A stretch of 41,068 bases of DNA from Polymyxa betae (GCA_003693705.1 RBZT01000402.1:9079-50146), one strand, 5' to 3'. Counted from the first letter of the stretch, positions 23,601 through 34,204 are shown. Program-made: numbers and translations. Notes: generated by a model from the letters alone, not told the origin.

Positions 23601-24794
23601 TTGTTTTTGAAAAGCGTTTTGCCTCAGAGTATCTGCTTTTTTGCATTCATTTAGGTCGCTGCTAACATGTTGCATCAGACTACTGGCGGCTCGGATCCGT
23701 TGGTTTGCGACGATCAATGTGAAGTCAATCAGCGGAATTGCAGATTTGCTGCGGCTTTACAAGTTGGACCCTCCTCGTTATCAAAACGCCGAGCTGTACC
23801 CTGGACTTCCCATGCTCTAGATCTGGCGGCTACTGATTTGAGATTTGTAGAGCGTTTAGAAAGTATGACTTTTTAACTTTCTATTGCATTCCACTTTTTG
23901 TGATGTTTTCACAAATTTTTTGGTGTTGCTATCCTTTTCTTTTTGTTTATTCCGTGGTTTCCTTCTTCTGAACTCTTTTTTCTTTTTGACTTTATATAAA
24001 TCTGACTGCGGCTTGTACAGAACGCATCTCCGATTTTGTCCTAGACCCAGAACGTCCCCAGACGCTCTATCTGGAATCAGTATCTCCATCACGGCTCCAG
24101 TTGGTGCGACACATCGCGTTGCAATACGGCCTGATATCAGAAGTTTATGGTGCCTCCCAAGGCGGTGCTGGCTCGGAGCGCCAAGTTCGGCTGCTTCGAC
24201 AGGGTGGAGGTATATTCACGACTTTTGGTTCATCCTTTCAGCATTCTGACGACTTTTGCAGCTTCATCAGTTCCACCTTCCAATATGTTGCTCTCGGCTG
24301 TGGTTCAGGTTTACATGCAATCACCGGATTCTCTTATTCCAAAGGTCAAGCATTTATTGGCGTTCTTTTTAACTCTGTCGCTAACTTTGCTTCAGGTTGC
24401 CTCTATGGTCGTGGATAAGCTACCGGTAGTCCAGCTTCACGGTCTGGTCGACTGTGGCCCTGCTCAGATACGGCGGCTCGTGTCTCATTGGCGTCATGCA
24501 TATCCAGTCGCAACTCGCTGGGTCGATTCTACGTCCGTCATCATCTGCTGTGATAGCTTGGTCGATTTGAGGACATCGCTAGCGGAATTAGATGAAGCCG
24601 GCGTTGTGTATGATCGCGTTTCTGTTCCGAATCAGATCGTGTACGATCAAATCCGACCCACCACAGCATCGACGAACACAACCACATCTGTCAGAAAATC
24701 AAAACCGACCTCAGCTGTCACGACGCAGCGCCGAGGTAACATATGGGACGCTCTCGAAGATGATGTTAAGCTTCGTGAACATTGGGATCAATGA
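20605..24794 (+). CDS. NFX1-type zinc finger protein (putative E3 ligase/transcription regulator)
   Basis: Twelve exons: 20605-20904, 21082-21354, 21558-21793, 22003-22469, 22526-22704, 22846-23039, 23094-23238, 23429-23578, 23655-23862, 24021-24209, 24262-24308, 24396-24794; 2787 nt, 928 residues. The N-terminus is Arg/Pro-rich. Residues ~115-180 form a RING/PHD-like finger (CMIC..CPSC..HLEC..CPNC). Residues ~200-650 hold serial NFX1 repeats such as CGGVCGRKSCPHPC, CRLPCHIGPC and CGRTCGRSQPCGRHIC. After residue 718 comes an R3H-like segment (FVLDPERPQ then RHIALQYGL), then a C-terminal domain resembling the tail of the family. NFX1/NFXL proteins bind DNA or RNA in the nucleus and some act as ubiquitin ligases. 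The start is the first in-frame ATG. The intron 23040-23093 has a GC donor. Confidence 0.95.
23040..23093 (+). other. GC-AG intron in the NFX1 gene
   Basis: Using the nearby GT at 23021-23022 breaks the reading frame into a stop. The GCAAGT donor at 23040 joined to the TTAG acceptor at 23092-23093 restores KCMILVKRLCAGHH, which fits the family pattern between NFX1 repeats. Length 54 nt. Confidence 0.8.
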
Positions 24795-24933
24795 TTTCAG
24801 TGTTTTCGCACACACACATTGATTTACAATTGATATGTTCTTGTTATTTGTATTAAAGCATGTGATGGAGTCGGTATATCAAATCGACGGTATATTGGCG
24901 CAGCAATTCGTAGTTCAGCTTATCACAATTCGT

Positions 24934-26297
24934 TCAGAATGACGATAGAAGATGACGCAGCATGCCCATGAACGCAGCACTGCAACTGGCAGTCGTCACG
25001 AAGCCAGCTGGAGAGATGTACTTCACTGCATCAGGAGCGATCTCCGTTCCGACCAGATAGAACATGGCGCCAGCAGCAGCACCCAGACCGAATGGAAGCA
25101 GGGCTTTAGTATTGTCAGTTCGAGAACTTCTGAAACGAGAAAAATCCTCATAAATCAAATTTGAATCCCGACGGTCGAAAATCGGTTTGAAATCACATCC
25201 ATCAATCTCGAAAACCTGACACGAATGCATATAGGTTTTGGCAGTACCGTTGAAATCCTGAACCAGAGCAAAGAAAGGTAATGCGACGATAGGCTGAGGG
25301 AGTGATGATGTCACCGCTAGAACAGAAGCACGTAGGAGCGATTCGCCGCGAGGAACGAGCGACAGAGCGATAATGGCGCCTTCGGCGATATTATGGAGCC
25401 CGATGGATAGAGCGATGAAGGGACCCAGTGTTCGATCGGCATCGTCGGAGAAAGAGACTCCAATTCCCATGCCTGGTGAGAAATCAATCTATATCATGTC
25501 CTACATGAAAGGCATGGAGATGTCAGCCAAAATGAAAAGAGATCTCCAGCGAAAAAAAAGAGATCTCCAGCGGAAAAAACTTCAACGATTTGAAGGAAAT
25601 CGTGGAGAAGAAGAGAACATATTGGTACCTTCAGCAAACGAATGCAGAGTCATGACGATAAGAATCAGTATGGCCTGACGATGATCGGCGCCTTTCCAAT
25701 CCCCTGCCTTGAAATATTACAACTGATTGCAGCCTAGACGTACAGCCAGCATCTCCTACCTATTGAGACATCCAGCGTTCGGACTACAGAATCGGTTAAG
25801 GCCACCAGCATACAGCCTGCTACAAAACCGATCATGCAAGTCGTGGTCGCCGACGATGTCACTTGCGATCTCACACCTTCTAGCAGTAGATCTACAAAAA
25901 GACCATTTTCACAACGTGTTCTTCAAGAAGCACCAAAAACGTTTTCTCGACAAAAGTCCAAAGAACGAATTCGAAATGTTCACGTCTACATACCGAGACT
26001 AGCGAAGGCCATGGCGCCGGCCGTAATCGCACCAGCCTGTCCCATGATCATATTCCGATTGCTGGCATCAATACGTGGGAGCCAGGCCAGCGGCACACAT
26101 CCAATTCCGGTCATTAAGGCTCCCAATGTCGTATAGATCATGACGGCGAACGCCCTGCTATGCACAAGTGCCACTCCATGATCCACGACAAGGCTACCGG
26201 CGACAGCGAAGGCAACGACGGCGCAGGCCCCGATCAGCCAAAGCGACACGCGCGGTGGTCGCGGCGATTTCGCCGCTTTCACAATCGGCGACTGCAT
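24934..26297 (-). CDS. ZIP-family divalent metal transporter
   Basis: Four exons: 26297-25994, 25879-25760, 25703-25629, 25472-24934; 1038 nt, 345 residues. The first ATG is inside an open frame that extends a few codons upstream without another ATG. Transmembrane helices are visible at ~25-45, ~55-75, ~120-140 and after 150. The two metal-site helices are diagnostic: M159-T-L-H162-S-F-A-E166-G and L192-H193-N-I-A-E197-G, followed by TSSLPQPIVALPFF. This order matches the GufA/ZupT-like ZIP branch (bacterial and plant At3g08650 type) rather than the His-loop SLC39 form. ZIPs import zinc, iron or manganese into the cytosol; substrate and membrane cannot be told. An in-frame hydrophilic insert of about 38 residues lies between the last two helices. 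A telo-box-like tract lies 88 bp upstream of the start. Confidence 0.92.
25535..25572. repeat. short direct repeat inside a ZIP intron
   Basis: AAAAGAGATCTCCAGCG occurs at 25535-25551 and 25556-25572, separated by an A run, within the intron between ZIP exons 3 and 4. Confidence 0.8.
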
Positions 26298-26384
26298 TGC
26301 CGATGTCAATCAGGTGAACGGCGATTGTCTGTGACGAACGGTGGGAGTCGACTGACGGGGAACTCGACAGCCATTTTCATTGTC

Positions 26385-26402
26385 AAACTCTAACCCTAAC
26401 CT
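26385..26402 (-). promoter_or_regulatory. telo-box-like tract upstream of the ZIP gene
   Basis: AAACTCTAACCCTAACCT, 88 bp upstream of the ZIP start codon. Telo-boxes (AAACCCTAA) are known promoter elements in plants; a regulatory role here is inference from recurring position. Confidence 0.4.
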
Positions 26403-27120
26403 CGTATGTTCAACTTTTCTGATCTGGCAATCTCAAAACAGACTGTATCAATCGCCTAATGGGATTCATTCTGCGGTGGCTGCGAGAAGTCAGATTAGGA
26501 CAGGAATGGCTGCATCTGATGCAGGCAATTCTGGTCTTCAAGATGAGTCATGGCTGTTTGAGCGATCGATTGTTTCTTGTTCTTGTTTACGACCAGCACA
26601 AGCCTTTCCAACACTTAGGCGATTTCAAACAGGGCAATGGCCTTGTACGCCTTTAACGTGCATTGTTAAATCATGCCTTCGAGATGGCTGGCTGCCCTTT
26701 CTGAGACGATAGCCTCCTGTCTGACAAATATTCAGATTGTATTCATTGCATAAGTCCTACAAACTTTGAATTTGTAAATGTAATTTTTAGCAATTCTAAC
26801 GTAGAAAATATTCTATCCGAACTCGATTTATTCGCTTCTTACTCCGCTCAGAGTACCGAAACGCCTAGCTGGAATTCATAACGTGAATAATTCTGTCTGA
26901 TTTGGTCGCTCTAAGCAAACTCGAATGTTTTAGGTGAGCCATACGTGTAACATAGATGTACAATTAGATTTAATGACTAGAGATATATGTAGCATCGATG
27001 TAAGATTATGTAGGTTAACTAGAGAGATTAAATAGGTTATGTGCAGCATGCAGTAAGTAGGGTAAGGTAGGATATGGAAAATTAACAGAGGATATGGTGG
27101 ATATAGTAGGTAGAAAACAC
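26403..27120. other. intergenic, nothing firm
   Basis: Between the ZIP promoter and the 3' end of the C2H2 gene. A plus-strand open frame at 26459-26656 has an ATG and helical composition but no recognisable motif or upstream signal. The right part (26930-27120) is simple AT/TA/GTA-rich sequence. Confidence 0.35.
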
Positions 27121-27129
27121 AGAGAGATA

Positions 27130-30100
27130 AAGCAATACATGACAGCAGCGTTACGTTACAGGCTGGACTGGCCATCATGTCACGTTTCAGGCAGACTGCG
27201 ACGATACTGACTCGGTGGTCGATTCGAACCCGGGCAAGGCGTGCTGTTTCACCAGATGACGTTTCAGGTTGTAGCGTAGGCTGAAGGGCTGCGCGCAGAT
27301 GTGACACGCGTAACGTTTCGCGCCAGTATGGACCAGCTGGTGCCGGTTCAGATTGGATTTGCGCGTGAATTTCGTGTCACAGATGGAGCAGGTATAAAGA
27401 GTCGGGGCGGACGTGGGGGCCCCACCTGGGGTCTTCTGGGGTGGCAGACTCCGCACCGGTGTGGCGATCAACACGGGAACTGGAGGCGTCGGGGCCTTCG
27501 GCATGGCCGTGGCGTTACAGTTCGAGGGAGGTGGCGCTACGCAGCGGAATGCGGACCGAGACAGGCAGTGCTGGCAGTGGCACGGTTGCGGAGCCATCGG
27601 CTGTTGCTGCATGTAACGTGGAGCGGCTGTGGAGTCTTGCGGCAGTAACGTGGGAGAGCGCGGACGCGATTAAATACGAGAGACGGGGGTGTTACTGCTG
27701 CTGCGCGCGCTCGGCGAATAATAGAAATAAGGTTCAGTAACGTTGCAAGGAGTCATGAGATAATGATGCAGCAATGACTCAACTTGTAACGACCAATTCT
27801 GCGTGACTCATCTCAGGATCGCCCATCCTATCATGGTCTGCATCCAATCACGTTACATAGGGGGCTTGGGCGGGCCTGTCCTTCGTGACCCATCTACGTT
27901 ACAGAGAACCCTGGTTACGTTACACAACGTTAGTGTTGACCGTGTATGTGTTTTTTACAAGACGGGCTCAGTATTAGAGGTCCCAATTGCAGATCGAAGG
28001 AATCATCTCAAATACGTTACAATCCATGCTGGGAACTGTAACACCAGCTACAGTCGGATACGTTTCAACAACCGGCTCATGATTGGGTGGCTGCAGCTCA
28101 GTGGCCAGCGTCGGCAGCGGCATAACGTCCTCCGGTGACGGCAGCTGCGACTCCAACGGCTCCTCCGCATCGGTCAAACAGCTCTGCACGAACAGTTCCA
28201 GTGCGGCGGCCTCCGAATCCAACATCGCCGTCGTACCGGCCCCGGACACGTCCGGGTGCTGCGCATTGGACATTTCTACATCTTGGTCTGCCAGTAACAG
28301 TACTACTTGGTCCAACTCAAGGGCGAGAGTTGCCGCCTCAGCCGAAGCGGCCGTCGTGCTGGCCCCTGAGTCGGCGATGTCGTCTAGGGGATCGATTGGC
28401 GGGAGCGGGTAAAAGGCCGGAGCCGGTTCTTGTGCCATAGCAGCGGCGTCATAGGATGCCGCCACGGAACCCGCCATTTGTGCGAAGTTGTCGCAGGCGG
28501 ACATGAGCTCGCCCTGAAAAGTGATCAGTCATGGTGTAACGTGTGAAACAGGGTTTTCATTACCACGGTCGCCAGAACTGTCGATTGGATCTCTTCGCCC
28601 AGTTCTGAACAGAACAGCACTAATCAGCGAACACGTAACGCTACCATTTATGTTACCATACCCAGTTGTACAAAATCGGTCATCATTTGAGGAGTCGAGG
28701 CCGAAACCACAGCATCATGAAGCGGATACGATTCCGGCCTGGACTAATATGGGGTCAGTGACGGTGTTGGGATATGTAACGTTACATGTAACATTACCCC
28801 GAATGGAATCAGTATTTCGATAAGTTCCAGCAGATTCAAACTAGGAACCGTAATCCCAGTCATCACAAAGGAACGCGCATGCTCCACAGTAAACTCGCCC
28901 TGCTGAGACTCGTTCTCGATACATTCGCGTATCAACGTTACCAGATTCACGGGTTGTTGTTGACCTATGATCACGTTACCATTATTACAGTAAAACCCGA
29001 CAGATATTACGTGACAGGAGACTGAGCATGCAGAATTTCTGAACCATTCGCTGAGACTTCGCGTAACATAGAACTGGGATCAACTGCCGCAGTAACATGA
29101 TCTGTGTGGATCGACGGAGTTGGATTACTGCAGTACGGACCTGGCCGGTATATTTCATATCCCAATATGCAGCCATCAGATCATCACCCAATGCTGGTAC
29201 TATCGCTAGCCAATGGGCATCACCCGCGCAGACCTCTGTAATCGGCACCGTACTGCATCCTGCGCAAATTATGTTACCAACAGGCGTTACTATGGAGAAA
29301 GACAGAACACAATTCGAACTGCATAAACAGATGAACGATAGAGCGGAATTGTAAACAAGAATGAAGAGAAAAGCAAACGTCTGTAAGAGCAAAGAGAAAG
29401 CAAAAAAATTGAGTCCCGTACGCAATACATCTCCATATCCGGTCAAAATTTCATCAAAATATGGGACCAGGGGCAGAATATCGGACTATACACAAAGATA
29501 CATTCAGTATGCGAGAACGCCGCCACGGCATCAGCTTACCCAAATCACCGAATGGAAATCCATCCGCAGTATCTGATCCTAAATGCCTCGGTTAATCACC
29601 ATCGCCGAAAGCGACCACAAAACAAAAGCGCGCAACAGGGGGACGGGGAGGGGGGCAGCACGGCAAATGGTACCGAAAATCGATGTACCAGAAGAAGGGT
29701 AACCTGTGGTGGTTCCTGGTCCCAGACGAAATCCGTAGATGCGAAATGTAGCAGGATTTCTTGTATGGTGGCTTGGACTCCGTGCAGATGGCCTAGTACG
29801 ACACCATGGGGTCAGCTAACGGCAATGGAATGGGGTGAAGGCCTCTCAACTACCTTCATAACAGAGACACCTCCAGAAGATGTAACGAATGCGGGAGAGA
29901 ACTGGGGCAGGCAGAACCTTGAAAACGATTCAGGCGATGGGTTACGTTACGGGGGGGCGATTTCGTTACCTGCTGCCAGTTCCAGACCACGTCATACACA
30001 GCTGGGTGCAGAAGGTAGAGCAGCGCGCTTGCCGGGACCACCTCCATCGGGTCCGTCACGTAGCCTAAATCGCCATCGTCGGATATACGTTACATCTTTC

Positions 30101-30540
30101 CAAAGATAACGTTACCGCAGAGCCATCTTACTGCCTCAAACGTAACAGCATCGATCAGTGCTAGTCCGTTTACCAAGGCGGGATCCTAACGCAGGTTTCA
30201 GTATCGCAGACGCAAACAGCAATGGGCCAAACCGACCTGGATCGGCGTCAGCGGAGTCCATGATGGGTCCGAAGCCGGATCTTGAAGGTTCGATGGGGTC
30301 CAGGGGTCGATATCCACACCCCAGCATTGCGTTGCTAAGAGCACGACGACGACGACGGCGCTAATCTGGGTGGGCCAGCACGACATCGCGAAGGGTTCCG
30401 AAAGGTGATTTCCGATCAGGGTCGAAAGTCCAATTCTGCGGGGCGGACTCCGCGGCCACACCGTAGGATTAGTCCCAGCCTGATATCATCCTCTCTTTTT
30501 TGGTCAAAATGGTTGTACGACGTGAATTTGTAACATTACA
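27130..30540. promoter_or_regulatory. cluster of GTAAC/GTTAC (core GTAACGTTAC) motifs
   Basis: I count about 35 copies of GTAAC or its complement in 3.4 kb, where roughly 7 are expected at random. Many are extended to ACGTTAC/GTAACGT, and a full palindrome GTAACGTTAC occurs near 28777. Copies lie in exons, introns and both flanks of the C2H2 gene. They are rare in the 11-25 kb genes. This could be a recurrent factor-binding site; the count is by eye. Confidence 0.5.
27187..30386 (-). CDS. multi-exon C2H2 zinc-finger protein
   Basis: Thirteen exons fit in frame: 30386-30237, 30185-30116, 30064-29970, 29917-29854, 29792-29704, 29578-29540, 29485-29422, 29235-29011, 28964-28798, 28743-28662, 28604-28564, 28513-28021, 27626-27187; 2019 nt, 672 residues. 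Most introns are only 46-61 nt. Two C2H2 fingers lie at the C-terminus (residues ~604-626 YTCSICDTKF..H..H and ~632-655 YACHICAQPF..H..H), which supports DNA binding. Residues ~50-360 are helical and unrecognised; ~400-525 is Ala/Glu-rich and acidic, like an activation domain; ~540-600 is Pro-rich. Exon 1 reads as a signal-peptide-like hydrophobic leader, odd for a nuclear factor. The last intron (27627-28020, 394 nt) is the weakest join: the fingers may belong to a separate 141-residue gene starting at 27612. Confidence 0.6.
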
Positions 30541-30572
30541 TCAACTGCGAAATATTCAATCTGGATATGTTT

Positions 30573-30597
30573 AAACCCTAACCCCTAAAACCCTATA
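30573..30597 (-). promoter_or_regulatory. telo-box-like tract upstream of the C2H2 gene
   Basis: AAACCCTAACCCCTAAAACC and a further CCTA, 187 bp upstream of the proposed start at 30386. Confidence 0.4.
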
Positions 30598-30957
30598 TGC
30601 TGACACACCATCCAAACAGTCAAAGCCAACTTGATCACGATGAACTGCCACGCATTCTGGAGCAGCGCTTCTTATCGAAAACCAAAACAGAGCTGATGAT
30701 GTGGCGGCGTTTTGACGACTGATGTATAACAATAGATTCTTAAACTTAGCAATCAGTTCCATTTCGGTCTATTGGATAAAATTCTCATAATTTCTGTTAT
30801 TGACATGTTACTATCAAACATGAGTCACGATAACCAACGCGTCACAAAATCGTAACAGATGTTTGAAGGACGCCAACTAAGACAATTTTTTATCGATATG
30901 AGAGAATGCGGGTAAATGATGGACAGCTCCGACATCATGAAGTAAGGACATATGAAA

Positions 30958-31115
30958 TCCTATACAGCATTATGCCTTACTATTTCACGCCTTGTGCTTT
31001 GCATATAGCATCTTCGATTCGATTGGATTCGACAGTCAGGCCGATCTACAGTAAACAGAAGATGCTATATGCAAAGCACAAGGCGTGAAATAGTAAGGCA
31101 TAATGCTGTATAGGA
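30958..31115. repeat. 58-bp perfect inverted repeat with 42-bp spacer
   Basis: The left arm 30958-31015 and right arm 31058-31115 are exactly complementary over 58 bp, with spacer 31016-31057. Transcribed from either strand it would form a long mismatch-free hairpin. It could be a foldback/MITE-like element, a small-RNA precursor or a recent inverted duplication. No coding potential of note. Confidence 0.95.
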
Positions 31116-33183
31116 ATCGAATTCACAAAGCGAACCTGTATTGGGACATTTGGTCATGCCACCATCTCAAATTTCAGTTGAAATCGTGATCCTGAAGATT
31201 CACGCGAACTGGAGAGGCATTGGTGATGCTGGGCTCCATTACTGAACGCGGACTGAGGCCTGATTCCAGTGGTGCAAGAAAACCTCGCATTGGGTGAATT
31301 TGAAGTGCAGCATCGCATTGCCAACAAAGTGAATACGATCCGTGATACATTTTCAAAAAAATGAGGATAGAATTATAGTTAGAAGAGTCTTCCGTTGTCA
31401 TAGGATGAATATGACGAACTGTGAAACTGAGAGAATGTGCTGAATATGACTCTAAGCAAGCTTCGATATCTGAAAGGGGAAGGGTTTAGGACTTTAGGGT
31501 CCTTGTAATGTTACATTCGCCGGGATGCAACCCTCCCTCAGGCGAGACGAGATCGACCACAGCCGCAATCAAGACCATCTGTACCGATCGCAGTTTCCCG
31601 CCTCTCTGTCTTCTCTCTCCTTCAAAATTGCAGCTGCGCGGCTGGTTGGTGAAGTAAGAGAGCCGTGTCGCGAGTTCGAACCACGTTGAAGACATTGTTT
31701 TTTCGAATCACCGCCATTGGTAGCGATTTGTGGGAAAACGACAAAACCATTGAAGTAAAAGATAGGTTTGTCATCGACCAGCTGAGGAAGCAAGTTCTTG
31801 AGGTCCCATGATGCCCTGAACCCGTGAAATTTCACACGAAGAAGCAAGACGAGTCACAAAGGTGGATGAAGCTCCGAACATCACTTCGTACAAATTGCTG
31901 TTAGGGTTAGGGTTTAGGGTAATGTGTCGCCTACATCGCCTATTAATGGCGTAACAACCCGAAGAAACAAACAAACAAAATTCCAATCAAGAATCCTGTG
32001 TCGTGGGCCATCAGGGCCTCGAGCGCGTAGGTTCGCTGGCCGAATCTGCGCCCAGAGCGGCGCAGCGGCTCTGTTGGCAAAACGATCGTTCTGCCCGTTT
32101 CCGATCCCGTCGCGTGAGACGACGCTGAGTATCGGCTTCGGGCTCCGGACCAAGCCAACAGCGATGAACCCCGAGTCTGGCTACCTTACGTTACCGGAGT
32201 AACGTTAAATGTCAAATACAGTCGGCTTTTGGGTAGATTCTGGATCGATTTCTCCAGTTAGAGTTTTAGGTTTGGAGTTTTTAGGGTTTGGGTCCGGTAG
32301 GGTTTGCGACCGACCCGAACCTGTCAGATTATGTCCCAAGATCTGCGTGGCCGTATAGAGGATCGTATCATATCGCCGCCAAAGATGCCGCCTATCTCAC
32401 GCCCTTGTTTTACGAATTCGTAAAACAGCGACGCATTTTTGGAAGTTTTTCTCGCCTTTTCTTTTGTCTGTTCTGTTGAATGCCTTTCAGCATCAATCAG
32501 CACTTTGCTCTCAGAATATCAGCCAATCTTACTCTAATCCAGGACTGTTTTCATTCTGATTCAATCTGTTTCCCGAAACGCAGGATTCTGCAAGTTCGGC
32601 ATCATCCATTTTGTTACAATCTCCGAACTTCTTTTTTTTCAATTTTTCAGATGGAATAACAATATCCGGACCAGGTTGGGGTCGGAGTTAAAGATGGGCT
32701 GTCGGCGAGTTATGCGGCGTACAATGAGGCCGGCGGCTGCGCGCAGTTGCTGTACGTGTAGCAGAGTCGGATCCGTAACACTTCATCGTAATAAAATCTC
32801 CCTTTGGAGCTCATCCACAGCTAGTTGGGCCAGAACGCTGCCGCGTTGACATCGTCCCAGGGAGGCTTCGAATGGCATGTTGCCCTACAGGGGCAACTTT
32901 GATCACTTCAACCGTAGCCCAGAAGCTCTGATGTACTTGAAATCGGATTTACATCGGAAGAATAACAACTTTTTTCCGGTCTTGGCATGGACATATCCTC
33001 GTCAATTTGGCCTCAGCAGAAAATTCAGCTTCTCTGCGGAGCAAATACTTTTTCAGTTGAAAGTTCAGTCAAGGTAATTGGGTTTGCGTCTTTGGTTTAT
33101 AAAAAAAGTCACTGACAAGAGCGAGAACATCTTTTAAGGAATTTTTTAATGAAAACCGCTTTGTCCGTAATGGTGGGGCTTCC
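31116..33183. other. long intergenic region with telomere-like tracts
   Basis: No confident gene. It holds TTTAGG/TTTAGGGT at 31482-31500, TTAGGGTTAGGGTTTAGGGT at 31901-31920, and a looser set at 32268-32305. Minus-strand frames at 31847-31569 and 32158-31943 and plus-strand frames at 32288-32479 and 32877-33077 are open but carry no motif, and their starts are mostly non-ATG. A tRNA-like stretch near 31632-31690 is discussed under rejected items. Confidence 0.4.
31901..31920 (+). repeat. telomere-like tract TTAGGG/TTTAGGG
   Basis: Three consecutive units, TTAGGG-TTAGGG-TTTAGGG, the cleanest telomere-like block in the window. Interstitial. Confidence 0.8.
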
Positions 33184-33191
33184 AAACCCTA
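33184..33191 (+). promoter_or_regulatory. telo-box AAACCCTA upstream of the BTB gene
   Basis: AAACCCTA, 127 bp upstream of the start at 33311. A single short match; significance comes from similar placement at other genes. Confidence 0.35.
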
Positions 33192-33310
33192 GCATGATAT
33201 CTACGGAGTCTGTTCGGGGTGAATACAATCTCGTTTTGAAATAACGAGCCATTACCCAAAGGGGCTTCGAGTTGGCTCAATTCAGCTGGATCATTTCGGA
33301 TTGCCCGAGC

Positions 33311-34204
33311 ATGGTCTTCGATCGTTCCGATCCCTTCGCTGAGTTCGATCTGGCCAAAGTCGCCCACGTTGTCTTCAATCGGCCTGCCTTTAGTGATCTC
33401 ACAATAATCGTCAATGGGACACCGTTTTACTGCCATCGAGACATACTGACTTCTGCGAGCCCGTTTCTGCAGAATTCCATCGATTGTCAACCTAAGACTA
33501 AGAGAGCGATTGTCGAGCTCGACTTTCCGGAGATTCAATTTCCCGATGGGTTCTGCTGTAAAGAGGATCACGATTCTGCTTCTTGGTTCAAGAAATATTT
33601 GCGCTTGTTATATGGATTGTCGAAGCCAGAGCCGGACGATTTCATCGAGCTAATCGCCATGGTTCAAATCGCCGATTTTCTGGTTTCTCCGTCGGTTTTA
33701 TCTCTATGTGATTATCTACTCAGCGGGGCCTCCTTTGATCACGAGAACGTTTTCGCAATGGCGTTGTTCTGCGAGAAATATCCCCTGCCGGAGACATTTC
33801 AAATCGTGAAGGAGACCATTGCCGAGGATTTGTACGAAGTCGCCAATAATCCACAGCTCTACCAGATCAGCACGAAACATTTCAGAGACGTTGTTACGTT
33901 ATCGATCTGTTCGCATCCGTGGACGTTTTGGATCGTACTGGCCTATGCGTCCGGTGTGGTTCCGGAGAATTATGTTATTCGCAGCAAACAGCTTCAGATC
34001 GAAGATGCGGAAATGGGCAAGTTTTTTCGTGATCTCGCGAAAGAGCTGAGTAAAAATTGGACTCGACTGACGGTTGATGCGATATTTGAGGATCTTGAAA
34101 ATTACGAAATAGTTTCGGGTTCCGCTGGCCGTGATGAGCAACTGTTTCTATACAAAACCATATCGGCCTGTTATCAGCGCCTGTTGTCTGAACGCGAAAC
34201 TTAA
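33311..34204 (+). CDS. BTB/POZ domain protein (BACK-like C-terminus)
   Basis: A single-exon gene of 297 residues from the first ATG (33311) to TAA. Residues ~20-130 form a BTB fold: FSDLTIIVNGTPFYCHRDIL is the canonical strand-helix entry, followed by SASPFLQNSI and a later helical pair. Residues ~150-290 are helical and fit a BACK-like region (SLCDYLLSGASFDHENVFAM). BTB proteins commonly form dimers and act as substrate adaptors for Cullin-3 ubiquitin ligases. No Kelch, MATH or zinc-finger domain follows, so the partner is unknown. It is unusual here in lacking introns; an upstream non-coding exon cannot be excluded. The open frame continues 13 codons upstream without an ATG. Confidence 0.85.
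   Translation: MVFDRSDPFAEFDLAKVAHVVFNRPAFSDLTIIVNGTPFYCHRDILTSASPFLQNSIDCQPKTKRAIVELDFPEIQFPDGFCCKEDHDSASWFKKYLRLLYGLSKPEPDDFIELIAMVQIADFLVSPSVLSLCDYLLSGASFDHENVFAMALFCEKYPLPETFQIVKETIAEDLYEVANNPQLYQISTKHFRDVVTLSICSHPWTFWIVLAYASGVVPENYVIRSKQLQIEDAEMGKFFRDLAKELSKNWTRLTVDAIFEDLENYEIVSGSAGRDEQLFLYKTISACYQRLLSERET

Noticed and set aside
27210-27240. GGGTTCGAATCG, a B-box-like sequence at the 3' end of the C2H2 gene
   Set aside because: It falls in the coding frame after the zinc fingers (LPGFEST) and has no cloverleaf around it.
30158-30364. Open frame ending in an Arg-rich run, opposite exon 1 of the C2H2 gene
   Set aside because: The Arg run is the complement of repeated GTC codons (poly-Val) in the leader exon; no independent support.
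31632-31692. tRNA-like stretch with a GTTCGAACC B-box on the plus strand
   Set aside because: The T stem has a mismatch, and no proper acceptor or anticodon stem could be folded. At best a tRNA-derived fragment; the B-box alone is not enough.
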